Below, piece after piece: positions 1 to 8,669 of a stretch of DNA of 32,082 nucleotides. Each line of letters begins with the position of its first letter. The first letter of the stretch is position 1. The translations under genes and the position numbers were made by a program. This stretch comes from Actinomycetes bacterium (lineage in GTDB: Bacteria; Actinomycetota; Thermoleophilia; Gaiellales; Gaiellaceae), in contig JAOPYX010000228.1 in NCBI GenBank assembly GCA_025964535.1, forward strand, positions 1 to 32,082, read 5' to 3'. Under the pieces are notes generated by a model, which was not told where the DNA came from, did no database searches, and worked only from the letters and a program-made list of their open reading frames with translations.

Positions 1-2
1 GG

Positions 3-407
3 ACCTACAACCTGGTCACGCCCGCCGCGCCGGCGATCGCGTCCGGATCGCGGTTCGGGGCGACGTGCAGCGCGCGCGGCCGCCAGATCGCGCAGGCGCG
101 CGTGACGTTGGACGGACTGAGCGCGAATGGGTCGCTCCACACCGATCCGCCGATCGTCAACGTGCGCCACTTCCCGCGGCTGGCCGCCGGGCGCCACGAG
201 GACCCGCAGGTCCACGAGCTGGTCCGCTCTCGCTCGCGGGATCGCAGCGTCTCGGAGGTCTGGGACGGCCCGGCCGAGCTGGAGCTGTTCGCGGCGCCGG
301 GGGAGGAGCACACCCTGCTGAGCCCGGTCGGGGTCTGCCGGGGCTACCGCTTCACCTTCGGCTACACCGTCGATGACCTCGAGACGGTCAAGGAGATGGG
401 GGCATGA
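3..407 (+). CDS. Acetoacetate decarboxylase-like protein, C-terminal part (cut by window edge)
   Basis: The frame is open from base 3 to the TGA at 405-407, so about 134 C-terminal residues are visible and the start lies outside the window. The stretch with NVRHFPRL, the WDGPAELELF block and the final GYRFTFGYTVDD strand match the C-terminal half of the acetoacetate decarboxylase (ADC) fold, where a P-x-l-x-G-x-a-x-L pattern precedes a closing beta strand. Family members decarboxylate beta-keto acids, or in the wider superfamily act as aldolase/dehydratases, through a Schiff-base lysine. That lysine would lie upstream of the visible part, so activity cannot be judged. The stop overlaps the ATG of the aldehyde dehydrogenase in ATGA, so the two are probably co-translated. 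Reaction and substrate are unknown. Confidence 0.72.
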   Translation, partial: TYNLVTPAAPAIASGSRFGATCSARGRQIAQARVTLDGLSANGSLHTDPPIVNVRHFPRLAAGRHEDPQVHELVRSRSRDRSVSEVWDGPAELELFAAPGEEHTLLSPVGVCRGYRFTFGYTVDDLETVKEMGA

Positions 408-1867
408 GCGCCACCGCGGAGGCGACCGCCGCCGTCGCGGGCGTCGAGGTCCCGACCGACCACTACATCAACGGTGAGCGCGTCGGCAGCACCCGCACCT
501 TCACCACCATCTCGCCGATCGACGAGTCGGTCCTGGCCGAGGTCGCGCGGGCAGGGGAGGCGGAGGTCGACCGCGCTGTGCGCGCCGCCCACGACGCCTT
601 CCCGGACTGGACGGCCCTGGGGGCGGCGGGCCGCGCCGAGCACCTGCACCGCCTCGCCGACCTGATCGACGCGAACGTCGAGCGCCTGGCGGCGGTGGAG
701 TGCGCCGACACGGCGATGCTCCTGCGCTCGCTGCGCGCGCGGGTCATCGCCCGAGGCGCGCTCAACTACCGCAACTACGCCGACCTAGCCGTCGCCTACG
801 AGGAGCGCGACTGGCACTCCAAGGGCACGTGGAACCGCGTGCAGCGGCTGCCCGCCGGTCCGGCCGCCGTGATCACGCCGTGGAACGCGCCGTTCATGTT
901 GTCGACGTGGAAGACCGCGCCGGCGCTGGCCGCGGGCTGCACGGTGGTGCTCAAGCCGGCCGAGTGGTCGCCGCTGAGCTGCTCGCTGCTGGCGTCGCTG
1001 GCCGACGAGGCGGGCATCCCGCCGGGCGTCTTGAACGTCGTGCAGGGCATCGGCGAGGAGGCCGGCGCCACGCTCGTCGCCCACCCGCTCATTCGCCGCG
1101 TGTCGTTCACCGGCTCGACGGAGACCGCCCGCTTCATCGGCGCGGCCGCGGCGCGCAACGTCGTGCCGTTCACCGCCGAGCTCGGCGGCAAGAACCCGTT
1201 CATCGTCTTCGCTGACGCCGACCTCGACGCGGCGGCCGCGAAGGCGGCCGGCCAGTACGACGACGCCGGTCAGGTCTGCCTGTCGGGCACACGGCTGCTG
1301 ATCGAGGAGCCGGTGCTCGAGGAGTTCCTGACGAAGTTCCACGCGGCGACCGACGCCCACGTGCTCGGCGATCCATGCGACGACGCGACGACCGTGTCGC
1401 CGTTGATCCACGCCGACCACCTCGCACGGGTCGAGGGCTTCGTGGAGCGCGCCCGCGCGGCCGGCCAGCGCGTCGTCCGCGGCGGGAGGCGGGCCGGTGG
1501 CCTCTTCTACGAGCCGACGCTGATCGAGCCCACCGGCAACGACGCCGAGATCGTGCAGAACGAGGTCTTCGGCCCGGTGCTGACCTACCAGACGTTCCGT
1601 ACCGAGGAGCAGGCCGTCGCGCTGGCCAACTCCACCAAGTACGGGCTCTCGGCCATCATCTACACGTCGTCGATGGGCCGGGCCGATCGCGTGGGCCGCG
1701 CGGTCCGCAGCGGCGTCGCGTGGGTCAACACGTTCCTCGTGCGCGACCTCACGGCGCCGTTCGGCGGCGTCGGCCAGAGCGGCATCGGGCGCGAAGGCGG
1801 CGACTACGCGCTCGACTTCTACTCCGACCTCAAGACGCTGCAGATCCTGGACGGCTCGGTGCGATGA
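404..1867 (+). CDS. NAD(P)-dependent aldehyde dehydrogenase (semialdehyde dehydrogenase type)
   Basis: 487 residues, normal for the ALDH superfamily. Visible active-site elements are the PWNAPF block with N161, the cofactor-binding LKPAEWSP block with K184, the FTGSTE nucleotide motif near 236-240, the general base in ELGGK (E259), the catalytic cysteine in GQVC (C292), and the late EVFGPV and PFGGVGQSGIGREGG motifs. The overall pattern most resembles 2-hydroxymuconic or 5-carboxymethyl-2-hydroxymuconate semialdehyde dehydrogenases, but substrate cannot be fixed from motifs. It oxidises an aldehyde to a carboxylate in the cytoplasm. It starts in the ATGA shared with the ADC-like gene and ends in the ATGA shared with the M20 gene, so the three form a tightly coupled unit in which an aldehyde from an upstream step is probably oxidised. 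Confidence 0.93.
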   Translation: MSATAEATAAVAGVEVPTDHYINGERVGSTRTFTTISPIDESVLAEVARAGEAEVDRAVRAAHDAFPDWTALGAAGRAEHLHRLADLIDANVERLAAVECADTAMLLRSLRARVIARGALNYRNYADLAVAYEERDWHSKGTWNRVQRLPAGPAAVITPWNAPFMLSTWKTAPALAAGCTVVLKPAEWSPLSCSLLASLADEAGIPPGVLNVVQGIGEEAGATLVAHPLIRRVSFTGSTETARFIGAAAARNVVPFTAELGGKNPFIVFADADLDAAAAKAAGQYDDAGQVCLSGTRLLIEEPVLEEFLTKFHAATDAHVLGDPCDDATTVSPLIHADHLARVEGFVERARAAGQRVVRGGRRAGGLFYEPTLIEPTGNDAEIVQNEVFGPVLTYQTFRTEEQAVALANSTKYGLSAIIYTSSMGRADRVGRAVRSGVAWVNTFLVRDLTAPFGGVGQSGIGREGGDYALDFYSDLKTLQILDGSVR

Positions 1868-3189
1868 GCCACGGGTGGGTCGACGACGCGGTCGCGGCGC
1901 AGGCGCCGTGGATGGACCAGCTGCTCGCCGAGCTCGTCGAGGCGCCGACGCTGCTCGGGCGCGAGGAGCCGGGGCAGGCGATCATGGCCCGCGCGTTCGC
2001 AGACTGCGGCCTCGAGCCCGCCGACGTCCCGATGGACGCGGGCGCGATCCGCGCCGACCCGCACCACTCGCCGTTCTCGTGGAGCGTCGCGGGCAAGCGC
2101 AACGTCGTGGCGACGTGGGCAGCCGACCCCGCAGGCCCGCCCGGGCGCTCGCTGATCCTCAACGGCCACGTCGACGTCGTCCCGCCGTCGTCCGTGGCGC
2201 TGTGGACCGCGCCCCCGTTCACCGCTCGCCGTGAGGGCGACTGGCTCTACGGTCGCGGCGGCGGCGACATGAAGGCCGGACTCGTCGCGATGACCGGGAC
2301 GGTGCGCGCGCTTCGGGCACAAGGCGTGCGACTGCGCGGCGACGTGCACCTGCAGTCGGTCGTCGAGGAGGAGTGCACGGGCAACGGCACGCTGCAGTGC
2401 CTGCTCGCCGGCGCCCACGCCGACGCCGCGATCCTCACCGAGCCTCACCACGACCACTTCACGGTCGCGCAAGTCGGGGTCCTGTGGTTCCACGTCGACG
2501 TGCGCGGCGTCCCGGCCCACGCGGCGCGCGCGTCGTCGCTCCGCCACAGCGCGCTCGACGCCGCCCAGCGCGTCCTCGCGGAGCTGAGCGAGCTAGAGGC
2601 CGAGCTGAACGCCGAACGTGGCGAGCACGAGTACTACAAGAACGTCGATCACCCGATCAACCTGAACCCCGGGATCGTCGCGGGCGGCGACTGGACCTCG
2701 ACCGTCCCCGCCGAGTGCACGCTCTCCTGCCGCCTGGCCCTCTACCCCGGCCAGGCCCCGGCGGACCTTCGCCGCCGCGTCGAGGCCGCCGTGGCCCGCG
2801 CAGCCGCCGCCGACCCGTTCCTCGCCGAGCATCCGCCGTCCGTCCGCTACGACGGCTTCAGCTGCGAGGGCTCGATCGTCGCCGAGGACGAGCCGGTCAT
2901 TGTCGCCCTCGCCGACGCCTACGCCGCGGTGCACGGGATGCCGCCGGCGCTCCGCGCGACCACGGCCACCACGGATGCGCGCCACTTCGTGCGCCACGGC
3001 ATCCCGGCCATCTGCTTCGGACCAGAGGCCGAGGCCATCCACGGCATCGACGAGCGGGTGTCGCTGCCATCGATGCGCGAGGTCGCGCGCGTGCTCGCGC
3101 GCTTCATCCTGTCGTGGTGCGGGGAGTCAAACGACGGGCCGCCGGCGACAGCGGCCCACAGAGGAGAGAGCAGTCATGTCCAGCGCTAA
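1864..3189 (+). CDS. M20 family metallopeptidase / deacylase (ArgE-DapE type)
   Basis: 441 residues. The ATG at 1864 was chosen because it overlaps the ALDH stop (ATGA); the frame is open further upstream but that part is antisense-like noise inside ALDH. Di-zinc M20 ligands are all visible: H102 in NGHVDVVP, D135 in GRGGGDMKAG, the EEE of VVEEECTGNG near 168-170, E193 in LTEPHH and H393 in AIHGIDE. The lid/dimerisation domain lies roughly between residues 200 and 320. Family members cleave N-acyl, N-carbamoyl or peptide bonds of amino-acid-like substrates, for example N-acetylornithine or succinyl-diaminopimelate. Placement after an ALDH and ADC-like gene argues for a catabolic rather than arginine/lysine biosynthetic role. 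The last 25 residues are low-complexity and not conserved-looking. Confidence 0.9.
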   Translation: MSHGWVDDAVAAQAPWMDQLLAELVEAPTLLGREEPGQAIMARAFADCGLEPADVPMDAGAIRADPHHSPFSWSVAGKRNVVATWAADPAGPPGRSLILNGHVDVVPPSSVALWTAPPFTARREGDWLYGRGGGDMKAGLVAMTGTVRALRAQGVRLRGDVHLQSVVEEECTGNGTLQCLLAGAHADAAILTEPHHDHFTVAQVGVLWFHVDVRGVPAHAARASSLRHSALDAAQRVLAELSELEAELNAERGEHEYYKNVDHPINLNPGIVAGGDWTSTVPAECTLSCRLALYPGQAPADLRRRVEAAVARAAAADPFLAEHPPSVRYDGFSCEGSIVAEDEPVIVALADAYAAVHGMPPALRATTATTDARHFVRHGIPAICFGPEAEAIHGIDERVSLPSMREVARVLARFILSWCGESNDGPPATAAHRGESSHVQR

Positions 3190-3269
3190 GCAGAGAGTGG
3201 CCATCCGGGTCGTCCACCGCCGTGCAGACCCCGATCACCGTCGCGCCACTTCACGCCCGGTCGCCGACC

Positions 3270-4559
3270 CTACGCCCGAGGGTGCCGGACGACCCAGCGG
3301 CCGTTCTGGATGACGCCGGTCACGACGTCATCGCGATCGAAGCACAGGCAGTCGCTCGGATCCTCGTCGAGGAGGGCGAGGTCGGCGATCATTCCGGGCT
3401 CGATCGCTCCGCGCGTGTCGTCGATGCCGAGCAGCCGTGCCCCCTCGATCGTGGCGGCGCGCAGGCAGTCGTGTGCCGGAAGGCCGCCTCGGCGCAGTGC
3501 GGCGATCTCTGCCAGATTGCGACCATGGGCACTGTGCTCCGCGGCGTCGCTGCCCAGTGCCACGGCCACGCCGGCCGACGACGCGATCGGCAGGACCTCC
3601 GCGAGACGCGGCGCAATCGCGAGCGTCTTCGCTCGATGGCTGTCGGGCATTTGCCCTTCGCGCGCCGACTGGACGGCGCCCTCGAGCACCGACATGGTCG
3701 GAACGAGGAACGTGCCCTGACGTGCCATCCGCCGGGCCTGTCGCTCGGTGAGAAGCGTGCCGTGTTCGATCGACGCAACCCCGGCGGCGAGGGCGTTGTC
3801 GAGCCCCTCGCCGCCGTAGGCGTGGACCATCACGCGGCGCCCTCGGACGGCGGCCTCCACGACAGCGGTGCTGAGCTCCGCCTCGCTCAGCTCCGGCGCC
3901 AGCGGGTCGTCGAAGTCTGAGGCGATTTCGCCGGTGGCGCAGAGCTTGATCCACTCGCCGCCTGCGCGAAGCACCTGTCGAACGACACGTCGCACGTCGT
4001 CGACGCTGTCCACGAGATGGCCGGGTCCGCCGGGCGGCGGGATTCGTCCATCGGCTGCCAGCTCGAGATCGAGCTCAGGGAGGTGGCCGTCGGCGTGGCC
4101 GCCGGTTCGCGAGATCATGACGACGGAGATCTGCAGGCTCGGTCCCTCGGCGAGCCCCCGTACCAGACCCGCGCGAAGCCCAGCGTCCGCGCCTCCGGCA
4201 TCCCGCGCGAAGGTGACGCCCGCCCGAACCGTGCGGCGGGCAGCGTCTGCTGCCTGCAGCGTGCGAACGCTGGCCGGCGTGGCGAGGATCTCGACTACGT
4301 CGGTCGACGACACAGCGAGGTGGGTGTGGCAGTCGACGACGCCGGCCATCGCGAAGACGCCGGCCATGTCGACATCGCGGGAGCCATCGCCGGCGACGCG
4401 CGGACCGACGGCCGTGATGCGACCCTCCTGAAGACGCACATCGACTGGGCCGTCGACGTGTCCGGTTCGGCCGACGACGTGCAGATCGCGAAGGACGACG
4501 GGAGGTGTCGCGGTCACGGTCGGATCGTGCCTGCTCATGCCGCCGTCCGCCGCGCGCAT
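3270..4559 (-). CDS. Metal-dependent amidohydrolase, copy 1
   Basis: 429 residues from the ATG at 4559; an ATG at 4538 (MSRHDP) is an equally plausible start and neither has a strong Shine-Dalgarno. Amidohydrolase superfamily elements: HxH in DCHTH (H78, H80), the bridging lysine in WIKLCATG (K205), H246 in MVHAYGGEG, H266 in IEHGT and D338 in LGSDA. These match the binuclear-metal imidazolonepropionase/Xaa-dipeptidase (prolidase-like) subgroup, which cleaves amide or peptide bonds of small substrates. It is the last gene of the leftward operon behind an ABC importer and a LysR, and it follows the LysR stop by only 26 bases. A close paralogue lies at 26894-28180, also beside an ABC importer, suggesting each hydrolase acts on what its importer brings in. 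Exact substrate is unknown. Confidence 0.92.
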   Translation of the reverse strand: MRAADGGMSRHDPTVTATPPVVLRDLHVVGRTGHVDGPVDVRLQEGRITAVGPRVAGDGSRDVDMAGVFAMAGVVDCHTHLAVSSTDVVEILATPASVRTLQAADAARRTVRAGVTFARDAGGADAGLRAGLVRGLAEGPSLQISVVMISRTGGHADGHLPELDLELAADGRIPPPGGPGHLVDSVDDVRRVVRQVLRAGGEWIKLCATGEIASDFDDPLAPELSEAELSTAVVEAAVRGRRVMVHAYGGEGLDNALAAGVASIEHGTLLTERQARRMARQGTFLVPTMSVLEGAVQSAREGQMPDSHRAKTLAIAPRLAEVLPIASSAGVAVALGSDAAEHSAHGRNLAEIAALRRGGLPAHDCLRAATIEGARLLGIDDTRGAIEPGMIADLALLDEDPSDCLCFDRDDVVTGVIQNGRWVVRHPRA

Positions 4560-4585
4560 CCCTGGCGCTCACGGCCAGAGACCTT

Positions 4586-5554
4586 CTATGGCGCGGGACG
4601 CTCGACGGTCTCTGCCGACTGCAGGTCGTGCACCTCGAGATCCGGCGCGGGATCAACGGCGGCGGACACGCGCGAAAGGACTTCGAGCATGGCCTTGACG
4701 GCCGGCGACCGCGCTCCTCCCGTGCGAAACACCGCGAAGATCCGGCGCTTGGGCGCCGGCTGGGCCATAGGTCGCACCTCGATGCCGGGGTGGATGGTCC
4801 GCATCGACAGCCTCGGCAGGAACGCCACGCCGACCCCGCCGGCGACCAGCGCCTGCGCGACGTGGTAGTCGTCGGTCTCGAACGAGATCCGAGGCTCGAA
4901 GCCGGCACTTCGGCACACGTTGACGGTGAACTCATGCACGGACGAGCTCGAGGTCGAGCCGACCCACGACTCGTCGGAGAGCTGCTCGAGGTCGATCGCC
5001 TCATCCGCGGCCGCCGGGTGGTCGGCCGGCACCATGATGTCCATCGGGTCTTCGAGCAGCTGGACCTGCTCGAGGGACTCGAAGCGAAGCGCGCGGACCG
5101 TGTCGTACTCGAACGTGAGCGCGAGGTCGAAGCCCCCTCCCACAAGCTGCGGCAGGTACTCCTCGGGCTCGCCTTCGGTCAGCGTGAGCTCGACCTCCGG
5201 GTAGAGCTTGTGGAACAGGCGCACGGCGTCTGCCATCACGGTTTCCGCGGCGGTGCGGAACGTCGCAAGACGCAATCGCCCTCCCTCCAGACCGGCGATG
5301 GCGCGGATCTCCGTCTCCGCGTCCTCGAGGCGTTGGAGGATGATGGCCGTGTGCTCGACCAGCGCCCTGCCCGCGTCCGTCAGCGTGACCGAGCGCGGGC
5401 CCCGCTCGACGAGGGCGACTCCGGCCTCACGCTCCAGCGTCGCGATCTGCTGTGAGATCGCCGAGGGCGTGTAGTTCAGCGCATCGGCCGCGGCGCTCAT
5501 GGATCCTTGCTCAGCGACCTCCAGTAAAAGGCGCATCCGGCGCACGTCCAGCAT
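4586..5554 (-). CDS. LysR-family transcriptional regulator 1
   Basis: 322 residues. The N-terminal winged helix-turn-helix is clear: it begins with MLDVRRMRLLLEVAEQGS, followed by SAAADALNYTPSAISQQI as the recognition region and FxxxG-like ALVERGPRSVTLTDAG. The remainder is a periplasmic-binding-like effector domain. The protein is a clear paralogue of the second LysR at 15260-16213; both contain the SSSVH segment, the FETDDYHVAQALVA segment and a GVAxLPRL motif. It lies 57 bases after the ATPase gene and 26 bases before the amidohydrolase, inside the leftward operon rather than divergent from its target, which is unusual for LysR genes. It probably controls the divergent promoters at 9602-9783 in response to the transported compound; this is inferred from position only. 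Confidence 0.93.
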   Translation of the reverse strand: MLDVRRMRLLLEVAEQGSMSAAADALNYTPSAISQQIATLEREAGVALVERGPRSVTLTDAGRALVEHTAIILQRLEDAETEIRAIAGLEGGRLRLATFRTAAETVMADAVRLFHKLYPEVELTLTEGEPEEYLPQLVGGGFDLALTFEYDTVRALRFESLEQVQLLEDPMDIMVPADHPAAADEAIDLEQLSDESWVGSTSSSSVHEFTVNVCRSAGFEPRISFETDDYHVAQALVAGGVGVAFLPRLSMRTIHPGIEVRPMAQPAPKRRIFAVFRTGGARSPAVKAMLEVLSRVSAAVDPAPDLEVHDLQSAETVERPAP

Positions 5555-5611
5555 TCGTGACCCAGCCTACCAACGGCATTTCCCGGAGGGCAATCGACAG
5601 CGGGTCCAACT

Positions 5612-6613
5612 TCACGCCGCTGCGTGCTCGTCGATGAGCGCGCCGGGGAAGTGGCACGCCGCGACGTGGCGTGGCTCATGCTCCTCCAACGGGGGGCGCG
5701 TGGTGGCGCAGAGCTTGCGATGGCGCCCGACCGGACAGCGAGGCTGGAGTGGGCAGCCCGTCAGCGGTGAGGGCATGTCGGCGTCATCGCGCACGATGGT
5801 GCGACGCTGTCGCGAGCGGCGGCTCGGGTCTGGAACTGGAGCTGCCTCGAAAAGTCCGACGGTGTACGGATGCAGAGGTCGCGAGAACAGCTGCTCACGC
5901 GACGCCGACTCGACTTGATGGCCGAGGTACAGCACGGCGACGCGGTCGCAGAAGTACTCCGCGACGGCGAGGTCATGGCCGATGAACACGTACGTCAATC
6001 CCAGCTCCCGCTGGAGGTCGCGGAGGAGGTTGAGCACCTGCGCCTGAACCGAGACGTCGAGCGCCGAGATGGGCTCGTCGAGGACGACCACTTCGGGTCG
6101 CAGCACCAGGGCGCGGGCGATGCCGACTCGCTGACGCTGCCCTCCGCTGAACTCGTGAGGGCGTCGGTCCATCATCTCGTTCGTGAGCCCGACGAGCTCC
6201 AGCGTCTCCCGGCCGCGCCGTCGGCGCTCATTGCGATCGCCTACGCCGTGGATCTCGAGCGGTTCGGCCAGGAGCTCGCCCACGTTCATCCTGGGATCGA
6301 GCGCGCCGCTGGCGTCCTGGAAGACGAACTGCAGCCGCCGGCGAAGGCGCCGCATGCGCTTGGCGTCCAGCGCACGCAAGTCGATGCCATCGAACGTGAT
6401 CCTCCCGGCCGTGGGCTCGATCAGGCGCAGCACGCAACGAGCGAGGGTCGACTTGCCAGAGCCTGACTCTCCGACGAGCCCGAAGGTCTCGCCGCGCCGG
6501 ACCTCGAAGCTGACGTCATCCAAGGCACGCACGACCTCGGCCCGTCGGCCGAAGGACGCGTTCGTGTGGAACTCCTTGGTCAGGTGCTCGACCGAGAGCA
6601 GGGCCCCGCTCAT
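5612..6613 (-). CDS. ABC importer ATPase, OppF/DppF type
   Basis: 333 residues from the ATG at 6613, which shares ATGA with the stop of the upstream ATPase; an open extension further upstream lacks family similarity. Walker A is GESGSGKST (48-56), the Q-loop is in VFQDASGALDP, the signature is FSGGQRQRVGIARAL, Walker B is VVVLDEP and the switch histidine is in FIGHDLAV. The C-terminal oligopeptide-transporter extension is present with four cysteines (GCPLQPRC, KLC, AACHFP), a pattern that binds an iron-sulfur cluster in some actinobacterial Opp ATPases. It pairs with the adjacent OppD-type ATPase to power uptake at the inner face of the membrane. Substrate class is peptide/nickel/other small solute, not further resolved. 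Confidence 0.95.
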   Translation of the reverse strand: MSGALLSVEHLTKEFHTNASFGRRAEVVRALDDVSFEVRRGETFGLVGESGSGKSTLARCVLRLIEPTAGRITFDGIDLRALDAKRMRRLRRRLQFVFQDASGALDPRMNVGELLAEPLEIHGVGDRNERRRRGRETLELVGLTNEMMDRRPHEFSGGQRQRVGIARALVLRPEVVVLDEPISALDVSVQAQVLNLLRDLQRELGLTYVFIGHDLAVAEYFCDRVAVLYLGHQVESASREQLFSRPLHPYTVGLFEAAPVPDPSRRSRQRRTIVRDDADMPSPLTGCPLQPRCPVGRHRKLCATTRPPLEEHEPRHVAACHFPGALIDEHAAA

Positions 6614-7644
6614 GTCCGCGCCTCCGACGGGTGGTGACAGGCGACGCGGCCTTCTTCGCGCACGGCGGCCAGAGGCGGGTCGATCGCCGCGCAGTCGGCG
6701 AGGGAACGACCGACGTGGCAACGAGCACGGAACGCGCATCCGGTCGGGAGGGCGACGAGATCAGGGGGACTGCCGGGGATCGACGGCAGCGGCCCGGTCT
6801 CGAGCCGATCCGAGCGGAGCATCGCCGCCAGCAGTGCCTGGGCGTACGGGTGCTGCGGCGCCGCGAAGAGCCGTTCGGTCGACGTCTGCTCCACGAGCCG
6901 TCCGGCGTACATCACGGCGATCGTGTCGCAGAACTCGGCTACCAGAGCGAGGTTGTGCGTGATCAGGATGACCGCCGTTCGTCGTTCGGCTACGAGGCGG
7001 TCGAGGAGTCCCAGTACTTGAGCCTGGGTCGTCACGTCCAGGGCGGTGGTGGGCTCGTCGGCGATCAGGACGTCGGGCTCGTTCGCGAGCGCCATCGCGA
7101 TGACGACACGCTGACGCATGCCGCCCGAGTACTCATGTGGGTAGGAGTCCACGCGCTGCGCCGCCTTCGGCACTTCGACTTCCCGCAGCAGCTCGATCGC
7201 GCGACGGCGAGCGGCCTTGCGCGAGAGGGCGCCACCGTGCAGGCGAAGCGCCTCCCCGAGCTGGCTTCCGATCGTCTTCACCGGGTCCAACGCCTGCATC
7301 GCGTCTTGGTAGATCAGCGCGATGCGCCGCCCGCGGATGCGTTGCATGGCGCGGTCAGGAAGATGCTCGATGTTCTGCCCGGCCAACCTGACCGTTCCCG
7401 CCACCACCTTCCCCGGCGGCTCGATGAGACCGAGGATGCTGAGCGCAAGCGCCGACTTGCCGCTGCCGGACTCTCCGACGATGGCCAGCCGCTCGCCGGG
7501 ATCGAGCGCGAAGCCGACGCCGCGAACGGCCTCGACGGTGCCACGCTTGGTCACGAAGTGGGTCTGAAGCCCGTCAACGGCGAGCACCGGCCCGAGGTCA
7601 GGCCTCTCGCAACGAGCGTCCTCGACCCGCGTGCTCGCCGTCAC
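6610..7644 (-). CDS. ABC importer ATPase, OppD/DppD type
   Basis: 344 residues starting at the GTG at 7644, which overlaps the permease stop as GTGA. The reading frame stays open far upstream into the permease gene, but similarity to ATPases begins only here. Walker A is GESGSGKSA, the Q-loop is in LIYQDAMQALDP, the signature is YSGGMRQRVVIAMALA, Walker B is VLIADEP and the switch region is LITHNLAL. The C-terminal four-cysteine oligopeptide domain is present (GCAFRARC, DCAA, ACHHP). It is the first of the two ATPases and forms a heterodimer with the OppF-type subunit encoded directly downstream. It is part of the permease-permease-ATPase-ATPase core whose binding protein is encoded divergently at 9784. 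Confidence 0.95.
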   Translation of the reverse strand: MTASTRVEDARCERPDLGPVLAVDGLQTHFVTKRGTVEAVRGVGFALDPGERLAIVGESGSGKSALALSILGLIEPPGKVVAGTVRLAGQNIEHLPDRAMQRIRGRRIALIYQDAMQALDPVKTIGSQLGEALRLHGGALSRKAARRRAIELLREVEVPKAAQRVDSYPHEYSGGMRQRVVIAMALANEPDVLIADEPTTALDVTTQAQVLGLLDRLVAERRTAVILITHNLALVAEFCDTIAVMYAGRLVEQTSTERLFAAPQHPYAQALLAAMLRSDRLETGPLPSIPGSPPDLVALPTGCAFRARCHVGRSLADCAAIDPPLAAVREEGRVACHHPSEART

Positions 7645-8669
7645 TGCGCGCGCCCCAGGCGAATCCGCGGATCGAGGATGCCGTACAAGCCATCGATGAC
7701 AAGGTTCACGACCACGTACGCCACGGCCGAGAGCAGGATGAAGGCTTGCACCACGCTGTAGTCGAGGCGCTGGATCGACTGCACGACGAACTGGCCCAGC
7801 CCCGGCCAGTCGAAGACCGTCTCGACCAGAACGCTGCCGCCCAGGAGGTCGGCGAACACCAGAGCGCTCGCGGTGAGCGTCGGAAGGAACGAGTTCGGCA
7901 GGGCATGCCGCGAGAACGCCGCCCAGCGACTCATCCCCTTGCCGCGGACGACGAGCAGGAACGGCTCGCGACCCATCTCGAGAAGGCTGCTGCGCAGCAG
8001 GCGGAAGAGGAAGCCGAACGAGAAGAAGCTGAGGCAGAACGACGGTAGGGCGAGATGCCACAGCGCGTCAAAGAACGTCGCCGGCTGCAGGGCCAGCAGT
8101 GTGTCGATGGTGTACAGGCCGCTCACGCTCGCCGGAGGGTTGATCGATGGGCTGATGCGACCTTCCGGGCCCGGGAACACTCCGAGCGTGTGCGAGAACA
8201 CGAGCAGCAGAAGGAGCCCCAGCCAGAACTGCGGCAGCCCGAGTCCGGCGAAGGCGACGCCTCGGGCGATCCGGTCGAGCAGCGGTCGTGAGCGGTAGGT
8301 CACCAGCAACGCGAGCACGACGGCCGCGCTGAAGGCCCATGCGAACGAGATCAACGCGAGCTCCACCGTGGCGCCTGCGCGCGAGAGGATGATCGACCGG
8401 ACGCTCGCTCCTGCGGTGAACGAGTATCCCCAGTCGCCCTGGACGAACGCCGAGATGTAGTGCCAGTACTGCTCTGGCAGCGACTGCGCGAGGCCCAAGC
8501 TGCGGCTGAGCGCGCGGACCTGATCTGCATCGGCATGCGGCCCGAGGATCAGACGGGCCGGGTCGCTCGGCACCGCGCGCAGGACCACGAACGAGATGAT
8601 CGACGCGCCGAGGACCGCGCTGAGCGCCCCCGCGAGACGCATCGCGAAGAACCGCAAGCTCGAGCGCAT
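7641..8669 (-). CDS. ABC importer permease, OppB/DppB type
   Basis: 342 residues from the ATG at 8669, inside the ATGA shared with the preceding permease gene. An N-terminal membrane helix (about residues 10-31) leads into SDPARLILGP, the usual DppB-type start. About six hydrophobic segments follow. The cytoplasmic coupling (EAA-like) loop is GREPFLLVVRGKGMSRW near residues 235-255, and the C-terminus ends with the family-typical GILDPRIRLG. It forms the inner-membrane channel together with the DppC-type permease. Gene order here is C, B, D, F rather than the commoner B, C, D, F. The four-base overlaps on both sides imply translational coupling across the whole transporter core. Confidence 0.94.
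   Translation of the reverse strand: MRSSLRFFAMRLAGALSAVLGASIISFVVLRAVPSDPARLILGPHADADQVRALSRSLGLAQSLPEQYWHYISAFVQGDWGYSFTAGASVRSIILSRAGATVELALISFAWAFSAAVVLALLVTYRSRPLLDRIARGVAFAGLGLPQFWLGLLLLLVFSHTLGVFPGPEGRISPSINPPASVSGLYTIDTLLALQPATFFDALWHLALPSFCLSFFSFGFLFRLLRSSLLEMGREPFLLVVRGKGMSRWAAFSRHALPNSFLPTLTASALVFADLLGGSVLVETVFDWPGLGQFVVQSIQRLDYSVVQAFILLSAVAYVVVNLVIDGLYGILDPRIRLGRAQ

Noticed and set aside
3267-3283. ACCCT/AGGGT hairpin at the convergent ends of the M20 and amidohydrolase 1 genes
   Set aside because: Only a five-base stem that overlaps the amidohydrolase stop codon; too weak to call a terminator.
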